DNA of 64,000 nt, taken from contig NZ_CP097463.1 of NCBI RefSeq assembly GCF_027247405.1, positions 3,286,001-3,350,000 of the forward strand, read 5' to 3'. Shown piece after piece: positions 8,544-18,428 of this stretch; position 1 is the stretch's first letter; each line of letters starts with the position of its first letter. Origin of the DNA: Jatrophihabitans cynanchi (GTDB lineage: Bacteria > Actinomycetota > Actinomycetes > Mycobacteriales > Jatrophihabitantaceae). The notes beneath the pieces were generated by a model. The model was not told the origin of the DNA, ran no database searches, and saw nothing but the letters and a program-made list of their open reading frames with translations. Both the position numbers and the translations under genes were made by a program.

Positions 8544-10088
8544 TCAGCTGGCCCGCCGCTGGACGACGGGCTGCACCGCCTGCGGCAGCGAGAAGCTGAC
8601 GCGGGTACCGCCGCCGGCGCGCTCGCCGATGCGTAATGCGCCGCCCTGCGCGGCCATCGCCTGCCACGCGGCGTGCAATCCGATCCCGTCGCCCGGCGCG
8701 TGCGTCGACGACCCGCGAACGCCGAAGCGCAGCACGTCCTGCCGCTCGGCCGCGGGGATGCCGGGGCCGTTGTCCTCGACGACGACGGTTGCGACGTGCC
8801 CGTCCGTGCTCGCCCGGATCACGACGTCCGCACCCGGCGCGTGCAGGCAGGCGTTGCGCAGCAGGTTGTCCAGGACGGTCGCGGTGGCGAGCGGCCGGCC
8901 GATGACCGGCAACGAGCTGAGCTCGGCCCTGATCGCACGGCCGTCCAGCTGATGGATCAGCACGACCGGCCCGAGTGCGTCGGCGAGGTCGAACTGCTCG
9001 AGCGGCTCGTCGGTCCTGGTCTCCAGGACCGAGCACAGCCGCTGCAGCTCCTCGGCGATCAGGCGCCGCAGCAGGTCGGCGTCGATGTCCGGCCCGGGCT
9101 CGGACAGCAGTTCGGAAGCCCCGAGCACGCCCACCATGGCCGTGCGCGCATCGTGCAGTCGCTGCTGCTGCACCTGCTCGAGTTCGGCGAGATGCCGCTG
9201 CAGGCCGGCGACCGCCTCGGAGAAGTGCTCGCCCTGGTTGCGGTGCGCGTCGCGCAGTTCGGCCGTGGCGACGCAGACCACAACGGCGGCGGCGGCCAGT
9301 TGGAGTCCAGGGGCGAAACCGACCACCGCGCGGGCACCGATCGCGACGAGCCCGCGGACGAGTTCGGCCGCCGCGAGCAGGCACAACGCCGCGGTGATCC
9401 AGTGCCGGTTCGACAACAGGCACTCGCGGACGGCCAGCAGCAGCCACAGCCCCATCGCCGCCACCGCGATCGCGATCGCCGCCAGGTGCGCGTCGTGGGT
9501 CGGCAGCCAGAGCCGTCCGGCGAGCAGGCCGGTCGCGACCAGGGCCAGGGCGGCGCTCACGACAACCAGGTAACGCGCCGAGATCGGGCGCTCACCGGTC
9601 GCCCGGCGCCACTGCGGGCCGGGCAGCAGCAGGGCGAACACCACGACGAGGAACAGGATCCTGGTGCTCGGCGCGCTGCCGGCCAGTACCGCGGGCTCGT
9701 GCAGCAGCGGGCCGATGAGCGAGGCGGCCGGCAGCCCGGTGCCGAGGACGAGGAAGGCGACCGCGCCGCGCGCGGCCTGTGGTGCTTCGGTCAGCCGCCA
9801 GAATGCGAGGCGCAGCACGCCGATGACCAGGAACAGTCCGGAGGCCAGGTTGACCGCCAGCGCGGGCAACTGTTCGCGCGCGGTGTGCGAGGACAGCGAC
9901 GAGGCGCCGACGAACAGCAACCAGAGCGCGACGCCGAGCGTCAGCGCGCCCGACAGAACGGTGCCCTGGCTAGCCCGGCGCCGTTGCGGAATACCCCCGA
10001 TGGTCCCCACCAACGTTCCCCCCGCGGCCGTGCTCGAGCCCCGGTGGTTCCGGATGCGACGTAGCACGTACGCGGACGGAATGATCAT
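8544..10088 (-). CDS. Membrane sensor histidine kinase, partner of the response regulator
   Basis: About 514 residues from the ATG at 10088; a TTG 21 bases upstream is an alternative, and neither has a strong ribosome binding site. Six to eight hydrophobic segments run from about residue 45 to 275 with no obvious extracellular sensor domain. The H-box is LHDARTAMVGVLGASELL, followed by an N-box (DNLLRNACLHAPGADV), G1 (VEDNGPGIP) and G2 (GDGIGLHAAWQAM) of a HATPase. The H-box is of the atypical NarL-partner kind rather than classical HisKA. It lies 86 bases downstream of the first SipW-like gene on the same strand, so tasA-like, sipW-like, kinase and regulator may form one transcription unit. 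Confidence 0.88.
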   Translation of the reverse strand: MIIPSAYVLRRIRNHRGSSTAAGGTLVGTIGGIPQRRRASQGTVLSGALTLGVALWLLFVGASSLSSHTAREQLPALAVNLASGLFLVIGVLRLAFWRLTEAPQAARGAVAFLVLGTGLPAASLIGPLLHEPAVLAGSAPSTRILFLVVVFALLLPGPQWRRATGERPISARYLVVVSAALALVATGLLAGRLWLPTHDAHLAAIAIAVAAMGLWLLLAVRECLLSNRHWITAALCLLAAAELVRGLVAIGARAVVGFAPGLQLAAAAVVVCVATAELRDAHRNQGEHFSEAVAGLQRHLAELEQVQQQRLHDARTAMVGVLGASELLSEPGPDIDADLLRRLIAEELQRLCSVLETRTDEPLEQFDLADALGPVVLIHQLDGRAIRAELSSLPVIGRPLATATVLDNLLRNACLHAPGADVVIRASTDGHVATVVVEDNGPGIPAAERQDVLRFGVRGSSTHAPGDGIGLHAAWQAMAAQGGALRIGERAGGGTRVSFSLPQAVQPVVQRRAS

Positions 10089-10174
10089 CGCTCGGGAAGC
10101 CCGCGTCAATAGCGTGTGAGTGTTTCGTGCAGAAGTGGCGGGACGGTCCGGTACCTATCCGGACAAAGCTCCGG

Positions 10175-10816
10175 TCAGGCAGCAGAGGCGGCATGCGCAG
10201 GGGAGCGCCTGCGCGCCGGCGGTTCCGCCTGTTCGTCCTCCTCCTCCGGCGGGAAGAACATCCGCCAGAGGAAGATGAGCGCGAACAGCGCGGCGAGCGA
10301 CGCTCCGATGCCCGTCGGCTGCTGCAGGAAGTAGCTGACGTACCCGCCGTACGGGATGCGGTACTCGACCGAGCCGTGCACCCAGCCCGGTTTGATGGTC
10401 CAGACGTCAGCGGAGTCGTTCGCGTCACCCTTGGTGCGGATCCCGAACTGGGTGACCTCGACGACCCGGTGGGTGACCAGCCCGCCCTCGTCGGTCGGCG
10501 AGTGCTGGAAGGTGATGATCTCGCCAGGTTTGAGCTGACCCTTGGCAGGCCGATCGATGACGAGGTCGCCTGGTACCAACTCTCGGGACATCGAGCCTGT
10601 GTGGATGATGTAGGCGCGATAGCCCTCGTGCCACAGCATCGCAGCGGTACCGACAACGCCCAGTACCAGCAGGGTGATCAGGGTGATCACGACGCGCCGT
10701 GCGGTGACTACCCGTACGCCGGGAGCGCGGCGCCGGGCCCGCGCTGCGGGTTCCGCGAACGACGACAGCAGGTGGGACAGGTCGCCCTGCCCCACCTGCT
10801 GCTCGTCGAGACTCAT
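10175..10816 (-). CDS. SipW-type signal peptidase I (S26B), first copy
   Basis: 213 residues. One membrane helix at about 42-62 precedes the catalytic serine S75 (HTGSMSRELVPGDLVI). Instead of the lysine of bacterial LepB it has histidine H116 (LVTHRVVEV), followed by an acidic site at RTKGDANDSADVW. This Ser-His-Asp set is the archaeal/ER and SipW (S26B) type. A second helix near 165-185 is followed by an acidic and then basic cytosolic tail. SipW enzymes process a narrow set of substrates such as TasA. The substrate-like gene lies 25 bases upstream on the same strand, so the two are likely an operon. Confidence 0.88.
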   Translation of the reverse strand: MSLDEQQVGQGDLSHLLSSFAEPAARARRRAPGVRVVTARRVVITLITLLVLGVVGTAAMLWHEGYRAYIIHTGSMSRELVPGDLVIDRPAKGQLKPGEIITFQHSPTDEGGLVTHRVVEVTQFGIRTKGDANDSADVWTIKPGWVHGSVEYRIPYGGYVSYFLQQPTGIGASLAALFALIFLWRMFFPPEEEDEQAEPPARRRSPAHAASAA

Positions 10817-10841
10817 GTAGTGATACCGGTTGCCCTACTGA

Positions 10842-11612
10842 TCAGGGACGCTGTCCGTGCTGCGTCGCGACCAGGTGGTAGGGAAGCGGGCTCGCCGGCA
10901 GGATCGACGCGTTCTGGTCATTGTTGCCAGCGATCGAGGCAATACCGAACGTCACGCTGACGCTGCCGGAGGCGGCGTTGCCAAGGTTGGCGGCGACCAA
11001 GATGGCACCAGGAACGCCGCAGTAGGGCACGGCGTGGTCCGACGGGCTACTCGCGACCTGCGAACTGCCACCGTCGCCATCGGCGTTGACCCCGCATTCG
11101 CTGCTCGTCGACGCGCCGACGTGCGGCGTGTTGGTACTGTCCGCAAAGGACAGGTTCCCCGACTGGAACACCGGGTTCGCACCAGTGTCGTTGGCGGCCA
11201 CCGCGAAGTAGCCGTAACGACCCAGGCCGCCGCAGTTGGCGGTGGTGTCGTGGTTCACGCACGTATTGGCGTCCAGACCGCCTCCGGTGGCGTACTTACC
11301 GCCGGTAAAGAAGTTGTAGGCGCGGCTCGTGGTGTCGAACGTCAGCCAGAGGTCGACGGTGTTCCCGGGGCTGACCGAGACCGCGTAGTTGACCGGCTTG
11401 GTCTGGTTCGCTCCGGGCATCATGTCCTGGAAGTTCAGGTTCATCGACGATGTGTTGCTGAGCGTCAGGTGGCCGCCCTGGGCCGTGATGTTGCCGTCCT
11501 TCGAACTCGTGAAGTACGCGCCGGTGGTCTCGACGGCCGTGGCGACCAGTGCGACCGAGGCGCACGTCGCACCGATGAAGCCGGCCAGGCGCAAGGCTTT
11601 TCCTTTTCGCAT
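10842..11612 (-). CDS. TasA/camelysin-like secreted protein with SipW-type signal peptide
   Basis: 256 residues, starting at an ATG with a near-perfect ribosome binding site (AGGAGGGGG). The N-terminus is the SipW-cognate type: basic MRKGKALR, a hydrophobic stretch, then TTGAYFTSSKDGNITAQGG, where the A-x-F-T-x-S/T/D...N...A-G-x-L pattern of TasA, camelysin and related proteins is evident. The rest is Asn/Thr/Ser/Gly-rich and beta-sheet-like, with cysteines at CVNHD, NCGG, SECG and YCGV that may form disulfides outside the cell. TasA-like proteins form extracellular fibres or matrix. Co-directional with SipW copy 1. Residue conservation beyond the N-terminus is weak, so fibre formation is inference. 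Confidence 0.75.
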   Translation of the reverse strand: MRKGKALRLAGFIGATCASVALVATAVETTGAYFTSSKDGNITAQGGHLTLSNTSSMNLNFQDMMPGANQTKPVNYAVSVSPGNTVDLWLTFDTTSRAYNFFTGGKYATGGGLDANTCVNHDTTANCGGLGRYGYFAVAANDTGANPVFQSGNLSFADSTNTPHVGASTSSECGVNADGDGGSSQVASSPSDHAVPYCGVPGAILVAANLGNAASGSVSVTFGIASIAGNNDQNASILPASPLPYHLVATQHGQRP

Positions 11613-11771
11613 GTGTTACCCCCTCCTGTGGGTTGGCCACCACCCCCACGGACGTGGCCAAGCTCTTAGGCTCGTCGTGAGCAAGGCGTTACGGCATCGC
11701 CAGAATCGATGGTTCGCAGCTCATCAGAATTGACGAGGCGCCCGGCGCGCTGTCCCGAGCACCCTGTTCAG
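11613..11771. other. Divergent control region of the two SipW/TasA-like arms
   Basis: About 160 bases between the start of the leftward TasA-like gene and the preferred start of the rightward substrate-like gene; it should hold both promoters. The only strong signal is the ribosome binding site just upstream of 11612. I see no convincing paired promoter hexamers. An upstream ATG at 11709 would extend the rightward gene into this region. Confidence 0.5.
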
Positions 11772-12506
11772 GTGGATCGCAGGCTCGTATCGGGGGCGAT
11801 CGCTGCGATCGCGGCCGTCGGCCTGGGGGTCGGCGGCTCGACGTCCGCCGCGTTCAACGACTTCAGCGACGTGCCCGGGAACCAGACCGCCGCGGGCACC
11901 CTCCAGCTCGACCTGACTCCCGGCGCATCGGGCTCGGTTGTGGTGTCCCTGGGCCGGCTGATGCCCGGCGGGCGCAGCACGCGCGCGGTGTGGGTCGCCG
12001 CCAACGACAGCACGTCCTCGATCGATGGCACGCTGTCGCTGCGCTTTCACGATCTGGTCGACACGGCGGCGCCCTGCGACACCAGCCGGGACAAGGCGCG
12101 CGCGGTACTTGCCGCGGGAGTCGCCGGCTGCACGGTCACGGATACCACGGTCTCCGGCGTTCCCGAACACGGCAGCCTGTCCAAGGTGCTGACGATGAGC
12201 GTGTCGGCCGCGCGGATGCTCGGAGCAGCTTCCTGCTCGGTGCAGTCGCAGGGCACCGCCGTCGCGCTGCCCGAGACCGGGCGCGGAAACCTGGCCATGC
12301 TTGCCGCGTCGGCGCAGCAGCTGCCGGTGGCCGAGCGCGACGGTGGCCGGCTGGTACTCGGACCTGGAGAGGGCGTGTGCGTCGCGGTCACTGCCGACTG
12401 GCCGGGTGACGAAGCGCCAGGCACGAACGAGCCGGCGGACAACGCGGCACAGGGCGACTCGCTGACCGTGCAGCTGAGCTTCGACCTGACGCAGGTACAT
12501 TCGTGA
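11772..12506 (+). CDS. Second SipW-substrate-like secreted protein
   Basis: The GTG at 11772 gives a 244-residue protein starting MDRRLVSGAIAAIAAVGLGVG followed by STSAAFNDFSDVPGNQTAAGTLQL. This is the SipW-cognate pattern: short basic start, hydrophobic core, A-F-x-D near the cleavage site, then N...A-G-T-L. An in-frame ATG at 11709 would add 21 residues with an unusual long charged leader, so I prefer the later start. The mature part is beta-rich, with cysteines at APCDTS, AGCTV, ASCSV and GVCVA. It overlaps the next gene (SipW copy 2) as GTGA. Likely an exported surface or matrix protein; sequence beyond the leader is divergent. Confidence 0.72.
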   Translation: MDRRLVSGAIAAIAAVGLGVGGSTSAAFNDFSDVPGNQTAAGTLQLDLTPGASGSVVVSLGRLMPGGRSTRAVWVAANDSTSSIDGTLSLRFHDLVDTAAPCDTSRDKARAVLAAGVAGCTVTDTTVSGVPEHGSLSKVLTMSVSAARMLGAASCSVQSQGTAVALPETGRGNLAMLAASAQQLPVAERDGGRLVLGPGEGVCVAVTADWPGDEAPGTNEPADNAAQGDSLTVQLSFDLTQVHS

Positions 12507-13045
12507 GCGCGCACGCCACGACGGTGCCGACCCGTCTGGGTGCCGGCCGCTGGGTGCTGCGTGGCGCGGCCGTCGTCGCTGGCGTCGCCGTCCTCGGCGC
12601 GCTCGTCGTCGTGTTGCTGCTGCCCCGCCTCGTCCATGGTGCTGCACTGACCGTACGCAGCGGCAGCATGACGCCCGCCCTGTCGACGGGTGACCTCGTG
12701 GTGGTGCGTCCGGTGGACGCGGCCGCGCTGCACGTCGGGGACATCGCCACCTACCGCGAGCAGTCCGGCTCACTCGTCACGCACCGCGTCGTCGCGGTTA
12801 ACGGATCCGGCACGAACCGCACGTTCACCTTCCGGGGCGACGCGAACGCGTCCGCTGATCCGGAGCCGGTGCCCGCCGCCGCCGTGCAAGGACGAGTCTG
12901 GTTCGCCGTCCCGTACCTCGGTACGCTGCGGGCACGGCTCGCCGAGGCGCGTCCGGCCATCGTCGTGGGTGGAGTGCTCGCGCTGGGCGGCTACGCGCTC
13001 GTCCAGTTCGGCTCGTACGCGCGTGAGCGGCGGGCAGCCCGATGA
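12503..13045 (+). CDS. SipW-type signal peptidase I (S26B), second copy
   Basis: 180 residues with a membrane helix at about 20-42. The catalytic serine is S55 (VRSGSMTPALSTGDLVVV), the histidine is H94 (LVTHRVVAV), and the acidic site is FRGDANASADPEP. As in copy 1 there is no lysine in the general-base position, placing it with S26B/SipW peptidases. A second helix near 150-165 anchors the C-terminus. It overlaps its neighbours by four bases on both sides (GTGA upstream, ATGA downstream), so substrate-like protein, peptidase and LAxTG protein form a tight operon. Confidence 0.88.
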   Translation: MSAHATTVPTRLGAGRWVLRGAAVVAGVAVLGALVVVLLLPRLVHGAALTVRSGSMTPALSTGDLVVVRPVDAAALHVGDIATYREQSGSLVTHRVVAVNGSGTNRTFTFRGDANASADPEPVPAAAVQGRVWFAVPYLGTLRARLAEARPAIVVGGVLALGGYALVQFGSYARERRAAR

Positions 13046-13785
13046 CCCGGCGGCGGTGGGGATTCGCTGCGTTCGCGGCCGCGTTGTGCTGCCTCGTGCT
13101 CGGGGTGCTGCTACCGCCGAGCGCCGACGCGGCAGCCGGCGGGCGGGTGCAGGTCTCGTTGCCCGGGCAGGGCTTTACCGCGCACCCGGGCGGTTCGCTG
13201 TTCCAGGTCGGCGGGCTCGCGCCGGGCACCTCGACATCCGCGCTACTGGGCGTGCGCAGCGGCTTCGGCGGCGACACCACGCTGGGCCTGAAGCTGCTGG
13301 ACGTGCACGACGACGACAACGGGTGCACACCCAGCGAAGCCCTGGTCGACCGTAGTTGCGGCGTGGGTGACGGCGACCTCGGCTCGTCCGTCGTGTTCAC
13401 GGTGGCGACGTCGGCGAGTCGATCGGGAACCTTCGCCCCGGCGTGGACCGGAACGGTTGCCCAGTTGCAGCGGGGCGCGGCCACCCAGGTGATGCTGGGC
13501 GCGCACGAGCAGCGCTGGCTGCGGGTCACCGCGGCGTTGCCGGCGGCCGTGGGCAATGAGATCCAGTCGGACACGTTCGGCTTCCGGCTGCGGGTCGAAC
13601 TCGCCGCGACAAGCGGCATCGCCGGGGTGAGCGTGGGACCGGGGAGCTCGCACGGCGCGTCCGGTCACGGCGTGGATTCGCTCGCCCTCACCGGCGCCTC
13701 GGTCAGCCTGCTGACGGTCGGCGGCGCGCTACTGCTGCTCGCCGGCGTGCTCATCTGGCGCAGCGGTACCCGCCGCGGGGCGTAA
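13042..13785 (+). CDS. Secreted protein with LAxTG cell-wall sorting signal
   Basis: 247 residues. A standard Sec leader (MTRRRWGFAAFAAALCCLVLGVLL, then ADAAAGG) is followed by a beta-rich extracellular region with a cysteine pair (NGCTPS, RSCGVG). The C-terminus has LALTGA, a hydrophobic helix of about 20 residues and the tail WRSGTRRGA, which together make a sortase signal. LAxTG is the sequence preferred by class E sortases of high-GC actinobacteria. Starts at the ATGA overlap with SipW copy 2. It may anchor or cap the material exported by the other two genes. No sortase gene is present in this window. Confidence 0.8.
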   Translation: MTRRRWGFAAFAAALCCLVLGVLLPPSADAAAGGRVQVSLPGQGFTAHPGGSLFQVGGLAPGTSTSALLGVRSGFGGDTTLGLKLLDVHDDDNGCTPSEALVDRSCGVGDGDLGSSVVFTVATSASRSGTFAPAWTGTVAQLQRGAATQVMLGAHEQRWLRVTAALPAAVGNEIQSDTFGFRLRVELAATSGIAGVSVGPGSSHGASGHGVDSLALTGASVSLLTVGGALLLLAGVLIWRSGTRRGA

Positions 13786-13800
13786 GGGCCGCGCCGCGGT

Positions 13801-15198
<1,398 letters not shown>

Positions 15199-15278
15199 GG
15201 CGCTCTCCCAGGCTCGGCGATGGTGCGCCTTCAGCCTAGTGACGCGCTCGGTTCCGCCCGCCGTGGCCTTGCTCACCG

Positions 15279-15764
15279 CTACAGCTGCTGTGGGTACTGC
15301 TCCTGGGTTGGCGGGTACTGCGGCTGCTGGTATTGCGGCGGCTGCTGGTACTGCGGCTGCTGCTGGAACACCGGGTCCGGTGTCGTCGGGGGAGGCCCCG
15401 GCTGGCCGTAGCCGAGCTCCATCGCGGTCTGCCGGGCCCCGTCGTCCACCGGGACGGCGACCACGGCGGTGCCGTACGCGCAGATCTCGCTCCACGTCTC
15501 GCCCAGCTCGGACGTGTCGAAGCGGAACCCCACCACGGCGTTGCCGCCCTTGGCGCGCGCCGCCTCCAGCATTCGGGTCATGGCCTCGTTGCGGCTGTCG
15601 GTCAGGTTCTTGGTCATGCCCTGCAGTTCGCCGCCGAACATCGACTTGAAACCGGCGCCCATCTGCGAGAACACGTTGCGGGACCGGACGGTCAGCCCGA
15701 ACACCTCGCCGCACACGCGCTGGATCTGCCACCCCGACAGTTCGAAGGTCGTGGTCACCAGCAT
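15279..15764 (-). CDS. YbjQ/UPF0145 heavy-metal-binding domain protein with Gln/Pro-rich tail
   Basis: 161 residues. The first ~110 match the YbjQ (DUF74) fold: [22 protein letters not shown], then [29 protein letters not shown] and [11 protein letters not shown]. The last ~45 are low-complexity repeats of the form [10 protein letters not shown], probably disordered. Its start has GGAG seven bases upstream. The function of the family is not settled; a metal or small-ligand role has been proposed from structure. Co-directional with glpX (upstream) and fumC (downstream). Confidence 0.85.
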   Translation of the reverse strand: MLVTTTFELSGWQIQRVCGEVFGLTVRSRNVFSQMGAGFKSMFGGELQGMTKNLTDSRNEAMTRMLEAARAKGGNAVVGFRFDTSELGETWSEICAYGTAVVAVPVDDGARQTAMELGYGQPGPPPTTPDPVFQQQPQYQQPPQYQQPQYPPTQEQYPQQL

Positions 15765-15777
15765 CGGCGTGCTCCTG

Positions 15778-16821
15778 TCAGTTGCGGTCGAAGTCGACAG
15801 CAGAGTATGCCCGCAACTTGCCCAACTGGTGCACCGAATCGACGAGTCGGATCGTGCCCGACTTCGAGCGCATCACGATCGACTCGGTCTGCACCGAATC
15901 GGCCAGGTACCGCACGCCGCGCAACAGGTCACCGTCGGTGATCCCGGTTGCGCAGAAAAAGATGTCGTTGCCGCTGACCAGGTCCTCGGTGAGCAGCACC
16001 CGGTCCAGGTCGTGGCCGGCGTCGATCGCCTTCTGCCGCTCGTCGTCGTCGTGCGGCCACAGCCTGGCCTGGATCGCGCCACCCATGCAGCGCAGGGCGG
16101 CGGCCGCGATGATCCCCTCCGGGGTGCCGCCGATGCCGAGCAGCAGGTCCACGCCGGTGCCCGGGCGGGCCGCGGCGATCGCGCCCGCGACGTCGCCGTC
16201 GCTGATGAACTTGATGCGGGCACCGGCCGCGCGGACCTCGTCGACCAGCGCCTGGTGTCGCGGCCGGTCCAGGATGCAGACCGTGACGTCCTCGTTGTGG
16301 CCGTTCTTGGCCTTGGCGACGCGACGGATGTTCTCGGCAGTCGGGGCGGTGATGTCGATGACCGCGGCGGCCTCCGTGCCGGCCGCGATCTTCTCCATGT
16401 AGAACACCGCGGACGGGTCGAACATCGTGCCGCGCTCGGCGACCGCGATGACGGCGATCGCGCCCGGCATCCCCTTGGCCATCAGCGTGGTGCCGTCGAT
16501 CGGGTCGACCGCGACGTCGCACAGCGCCCCGGTGCCGTCGCCGACCTCCTCGCCGTTGTAGAGCATCGGCGCGTGGTCCTTCTCGCCCTCGCCGATCACG
16601 ACCACGCCGCGCATCGAGACGGTGCCGATCAGCGCGCGCATCGCGTCGACGGCCGACCCGTCCCCGCCGATCTTGTCCCCACGCCCGACCCAGCGCCCGG
16701 CCGCCATCGCCGCGGCCTCGGTGACCCGCACCAGTTCGAGCGCGAGGTTGCGGTCCGGGGCTTGCTTGGCGACAGCGAGCTCCTGCGGAACGTGCGGGTG
16801 CGGCGGGGGTCCGTCTGTCAT
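15778..16821 (-). CDS. glpX: Class II fructose-1,6-bisphosphatase
   Basis: 347 residues. Motifs include [39 protein letters not shown] and the metal-site sequence [12 protein letters not shown]. GlpX-type enzymes hydrolyse fructose-1,6-bisphosphate to fructose-6-phosphate and are the main FBPase of actinobacteria, needed for gluconeogenesis. Cytosolic. It follows xseA-xseB on the same strand, but a 14-bp hairpin in the 150-base gap suggests separate transcription. Confidence 0.95.
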   Translation of the reverse strand: MTDGPPPHPHVPQELAVAKQAPDRNLALELVRVTEAAAMAAGRWVGRGDKIGGDGSAVDAMRALIGTVSMRGVVVIGEGEKDHAPMLYNGEEVGDGTGALCDVAVDPIDGTTLMAKGMPGAIAVIAVAERGTMFDPSAVFYMEKIAAGTEAAAVIDITAPTAENIRRVAKAKNGHNEDVTVCILDRPRHQALVDEVRAAGARIKFISDGDVAGAIAAARPGTGVDLLLGIGGTPEGIIAAAALRCMGGAIQARLWPHDDDERQKAIDAGHDLDRVLLTEDLVSGNDIFFCATGITDGDLLRGVRYLADSVQTESIVMRSKSGTIRLVDSVHQLGKLRAYSAVDFDRN

Positions 16822-16883
16822 CGGCGTGATCCTCTCGGCAGGCAGGGACTCATCCTGTCAGACCGCGCCTTCGAGGTCCGTTT

Positions 16884-16932
16884 CACGTTGTCCTCGCGCA
16901 CCCACCGCATACGGCGGAGCGAGGACAACGTG
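16884..16932 (-). terminator. Perfect 14-bp hairpin between xseB and glpX
   Basis: CACGTTGTCCTCGC at 16884-16897 is exactly complementary to GCGAGGACAACGTG at 16919-16932, with a 21-base loop that itself contains CCG/CGG. It follows the xseB stop on the minus strand and precedes glpX. There is no U-run, which is common for high-GC terminators. Confidence 0.65.
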
Positions 16933-16971
16933 CCGGACGCCGACACGCACAACCCGCGGGGGAGGGGCGGA

Positions 16972-17235
16972 TCAGGCGTCCGTGTCGTGCTGCTCGATGG
17001 CCGCGTCGAGCCGGGTGCTCGCGGTATCCAGCCACTTCTGGCAGATATCGGCCAGCTGCTCGCCGCGCTCCCACAGGGCGAGCGAGTCCTCCAGGCTCTG
17101 CCCGCCGGACTCCAGCTTGGCCACCACCTCGCGCAGCTCGGCGCGGGCCTGCTCGTAGCTCGGCTCGCTCTGTGCGCTGACGCCGTCACTCATTGCGCCG
17201 AGGCTGTTACTCATTGCGCCGAGGCTGTCACTCAT
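16972..17235 (-). CDS. xseB: Exodeoxyribonuclease VII small subunit
   Basis: 87 residues from the ATG at 17235, or 73-80 from two later ATGs. The conserved core is SYEQARAELREVVAKLESGG, then LEDSLALWERGEQLADICQKWLDTA. XseB binds several copies per XseA to make exonuclease VII, which degrades single-stranded DNA to short oligonucleotides. The N-terminus is unusual: residues 1-16 read MSDSLGAMSNSLGAMS, created by three 21-base DNA repeats that each supply a start codon. The ATG at 17235 overlaps the xseA stop as ATGA. Which of the three starts is used is undetermined. Confidence 0.9.
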   Translation of the reverse strand: MSDSLGAMSNSLGAMSDGVSAQSEPSYEQARAELREVVAKLESGGQSLEDSLALWERGEQLADICQKWLDTASTRLDAAIEQHDTDA

Positions 17236-17250
17236 TGCGCCGAGGCTACG
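17188..17250 (-). repeat. Three 21-base tandem repeats carrying the xseB start
   Basis: Copies at 17188-17208, 17209-17229 and 17230-17250 share the 18-base core ACTCATTGCGCCGAGGCT. On the minus strand each copy contains ATGAGT, so xseB has three equally spaced in-frame starts at 17235, 17214 and 17193. The last codons and stop of xseA lie within the third copy. Confidence 0.9.
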
Positions 17251-18425
17251 GCCTCGAACTCGCCGCGTGCGACCCGGATGCGCAGCGTGCCGGACGCAGC
17301 GGAGGCCTCGCGCAGCACCGTCCCGTCCGGGAGCTGCACCACGGCGTAGCCGCGGTCCAGCGTCGCCTGCGGCGACAGCGCGCGCACCCGAGCCCGCACG
17401 TGCACCAGGTCGGCCCCGCCGGCCTCCAGCAGGCCGCGCAGCCGGCGGCGGATCCGTTCGCGGCCCTGCTCGGTCTCGGCCTGCTCGCGCCCCACCCGGG
17501 CACGCACCGTGTGGCGCATCCGCTCGGGCAGCCCGGCCATCAGCTCGCGCTCGCGCTCCAGCCGCCGGTGCACGCAGTCCCGCGCTCGCTGCCGCAGCCC
17601 GGCCACCTCGCGCAGCTCGTCGGCCAGGTCGGGAACGATCCGCTTGGCGGCGTCGGTCGGGGTGGACGCGGCGAAGTCGGCCACGTGGTCCAGCAATGGG
17701 ACGTCGCTCTCGTGCCCGATCGCGCTGACGACCGGGGTGCGCGCCGCCGACACCGCCCGCACCAGCGTCTCGTTGCTGAACGGCAGCAGGTCCTCGATGC
17801 TGCCGCCACCGCGCGCGATCACGATCACGTCGACTGCGCTGTCGGCGTCCAGCCGCTGCAGCGCCTCGACCACCTCGGTGACGGCCGACGGGCCCTGGGT
17901 GGCGACGTTCTCGATGCGGAAGCGCGCCCCCGGCAGCCGGCGGCGGGCGTTCTCGACCACGTCCCGCTCGGCGGCGCTGGCCCGCCCCGTGATCAGGCCG
18001 ATGGTGCGCGGCAGGAACGGCAGCCGGCGCTTGCGGTCGGCCGCGAACAACCCCTCGGCGGCCAGGAGTTTGCGCAGCTGCTCCAGCCGGGCCAGCAGCT
18101 GGCCCAGCCCCACCTGCCGGATCTCGCTCGCCCGCAGGCTCAGCGTGCCGCGCTCGATCCAGAAGTCCGGACGCGCGTGCACCACGACCCGTGACCCCTC
18201 GGCGACCTCGTCGCCGAGCACGCCCCGGGGGCAGGTCACCGACAGCGAGATGTTCGCGTCCGGGTCCCGCAGGGTGAGGAACTGGGTGGGCATGCCGGGA
18301 CGGCGGGTCAGCTGCGCGATCTGCCCGTCGACCCAGATCTCACCCAGCCGGTTGACCCACTCGCCGATCTTCAGCGCGACGACGCGCACCGGCCAGGGCG
18401 ATTCGGCCGTGGTCTGCGCGGGCAC
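17232..18425 (-). CDS. xseA: Exodeoxyribonuclease VII large subunit
   Basis: 397 residues. The N-terminal OB-fold (VNRLGEIWVDGQIAQL) binds single-stranded DNA. The catalytic region carries GLITGRASAAERDVVENARRR and DVIVIARGGGSIEDLLPF, both characteristic of XseA, followed by a coiled coil that docks XseB. It acts with XseB in repair and recombination by trimming single-stranded DNA. It lies four bases downstream of the lipid-droplet-like gene and overlaps xseB by four bases, so the three are an operon. Confidence 0.95.
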   Translation of the reverse strand: MPAQTTAESPWPVRVVALKIGEWVNRLGEIWVDGQIAQLTRRPGMPTQFLTLRDPDANISLSVTCPRGVLGDEVAEGSRVVVHARPDFWIERGTLSLRASEIRQVGLGQLLARLEQLRKLLAAEGLFAADRKRRLPFLPRTIGLITGRASAAERDVVENARRRLPGARFRIENVATQGPSAVTEVVEALQRLDADSAVDVIVIARGGGSIEDLLPFSNETLVRAVSAARTPVVSAIGHESDVPLLDHVADFAASTPTDAAKRIVPDLADELREVAGLRQRARDCVHRRLERERELMAGLPERMRHTVRARVGREQAETEQGRERIRRRLRGLLEAGGADLVHVRARVRALSPQATLDRGYAVVQLPDGTVLREASAASGTLRIRVARGEFEAVASAQ

Positions 18426-18428
18426 GGC

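Noticed and set aside
8673-10064. A 463-codon open frame antisense to the histidine kinase
   Set aside because: Same shadow effect; the H, N and G boxes of the kinase are on the minus strand.
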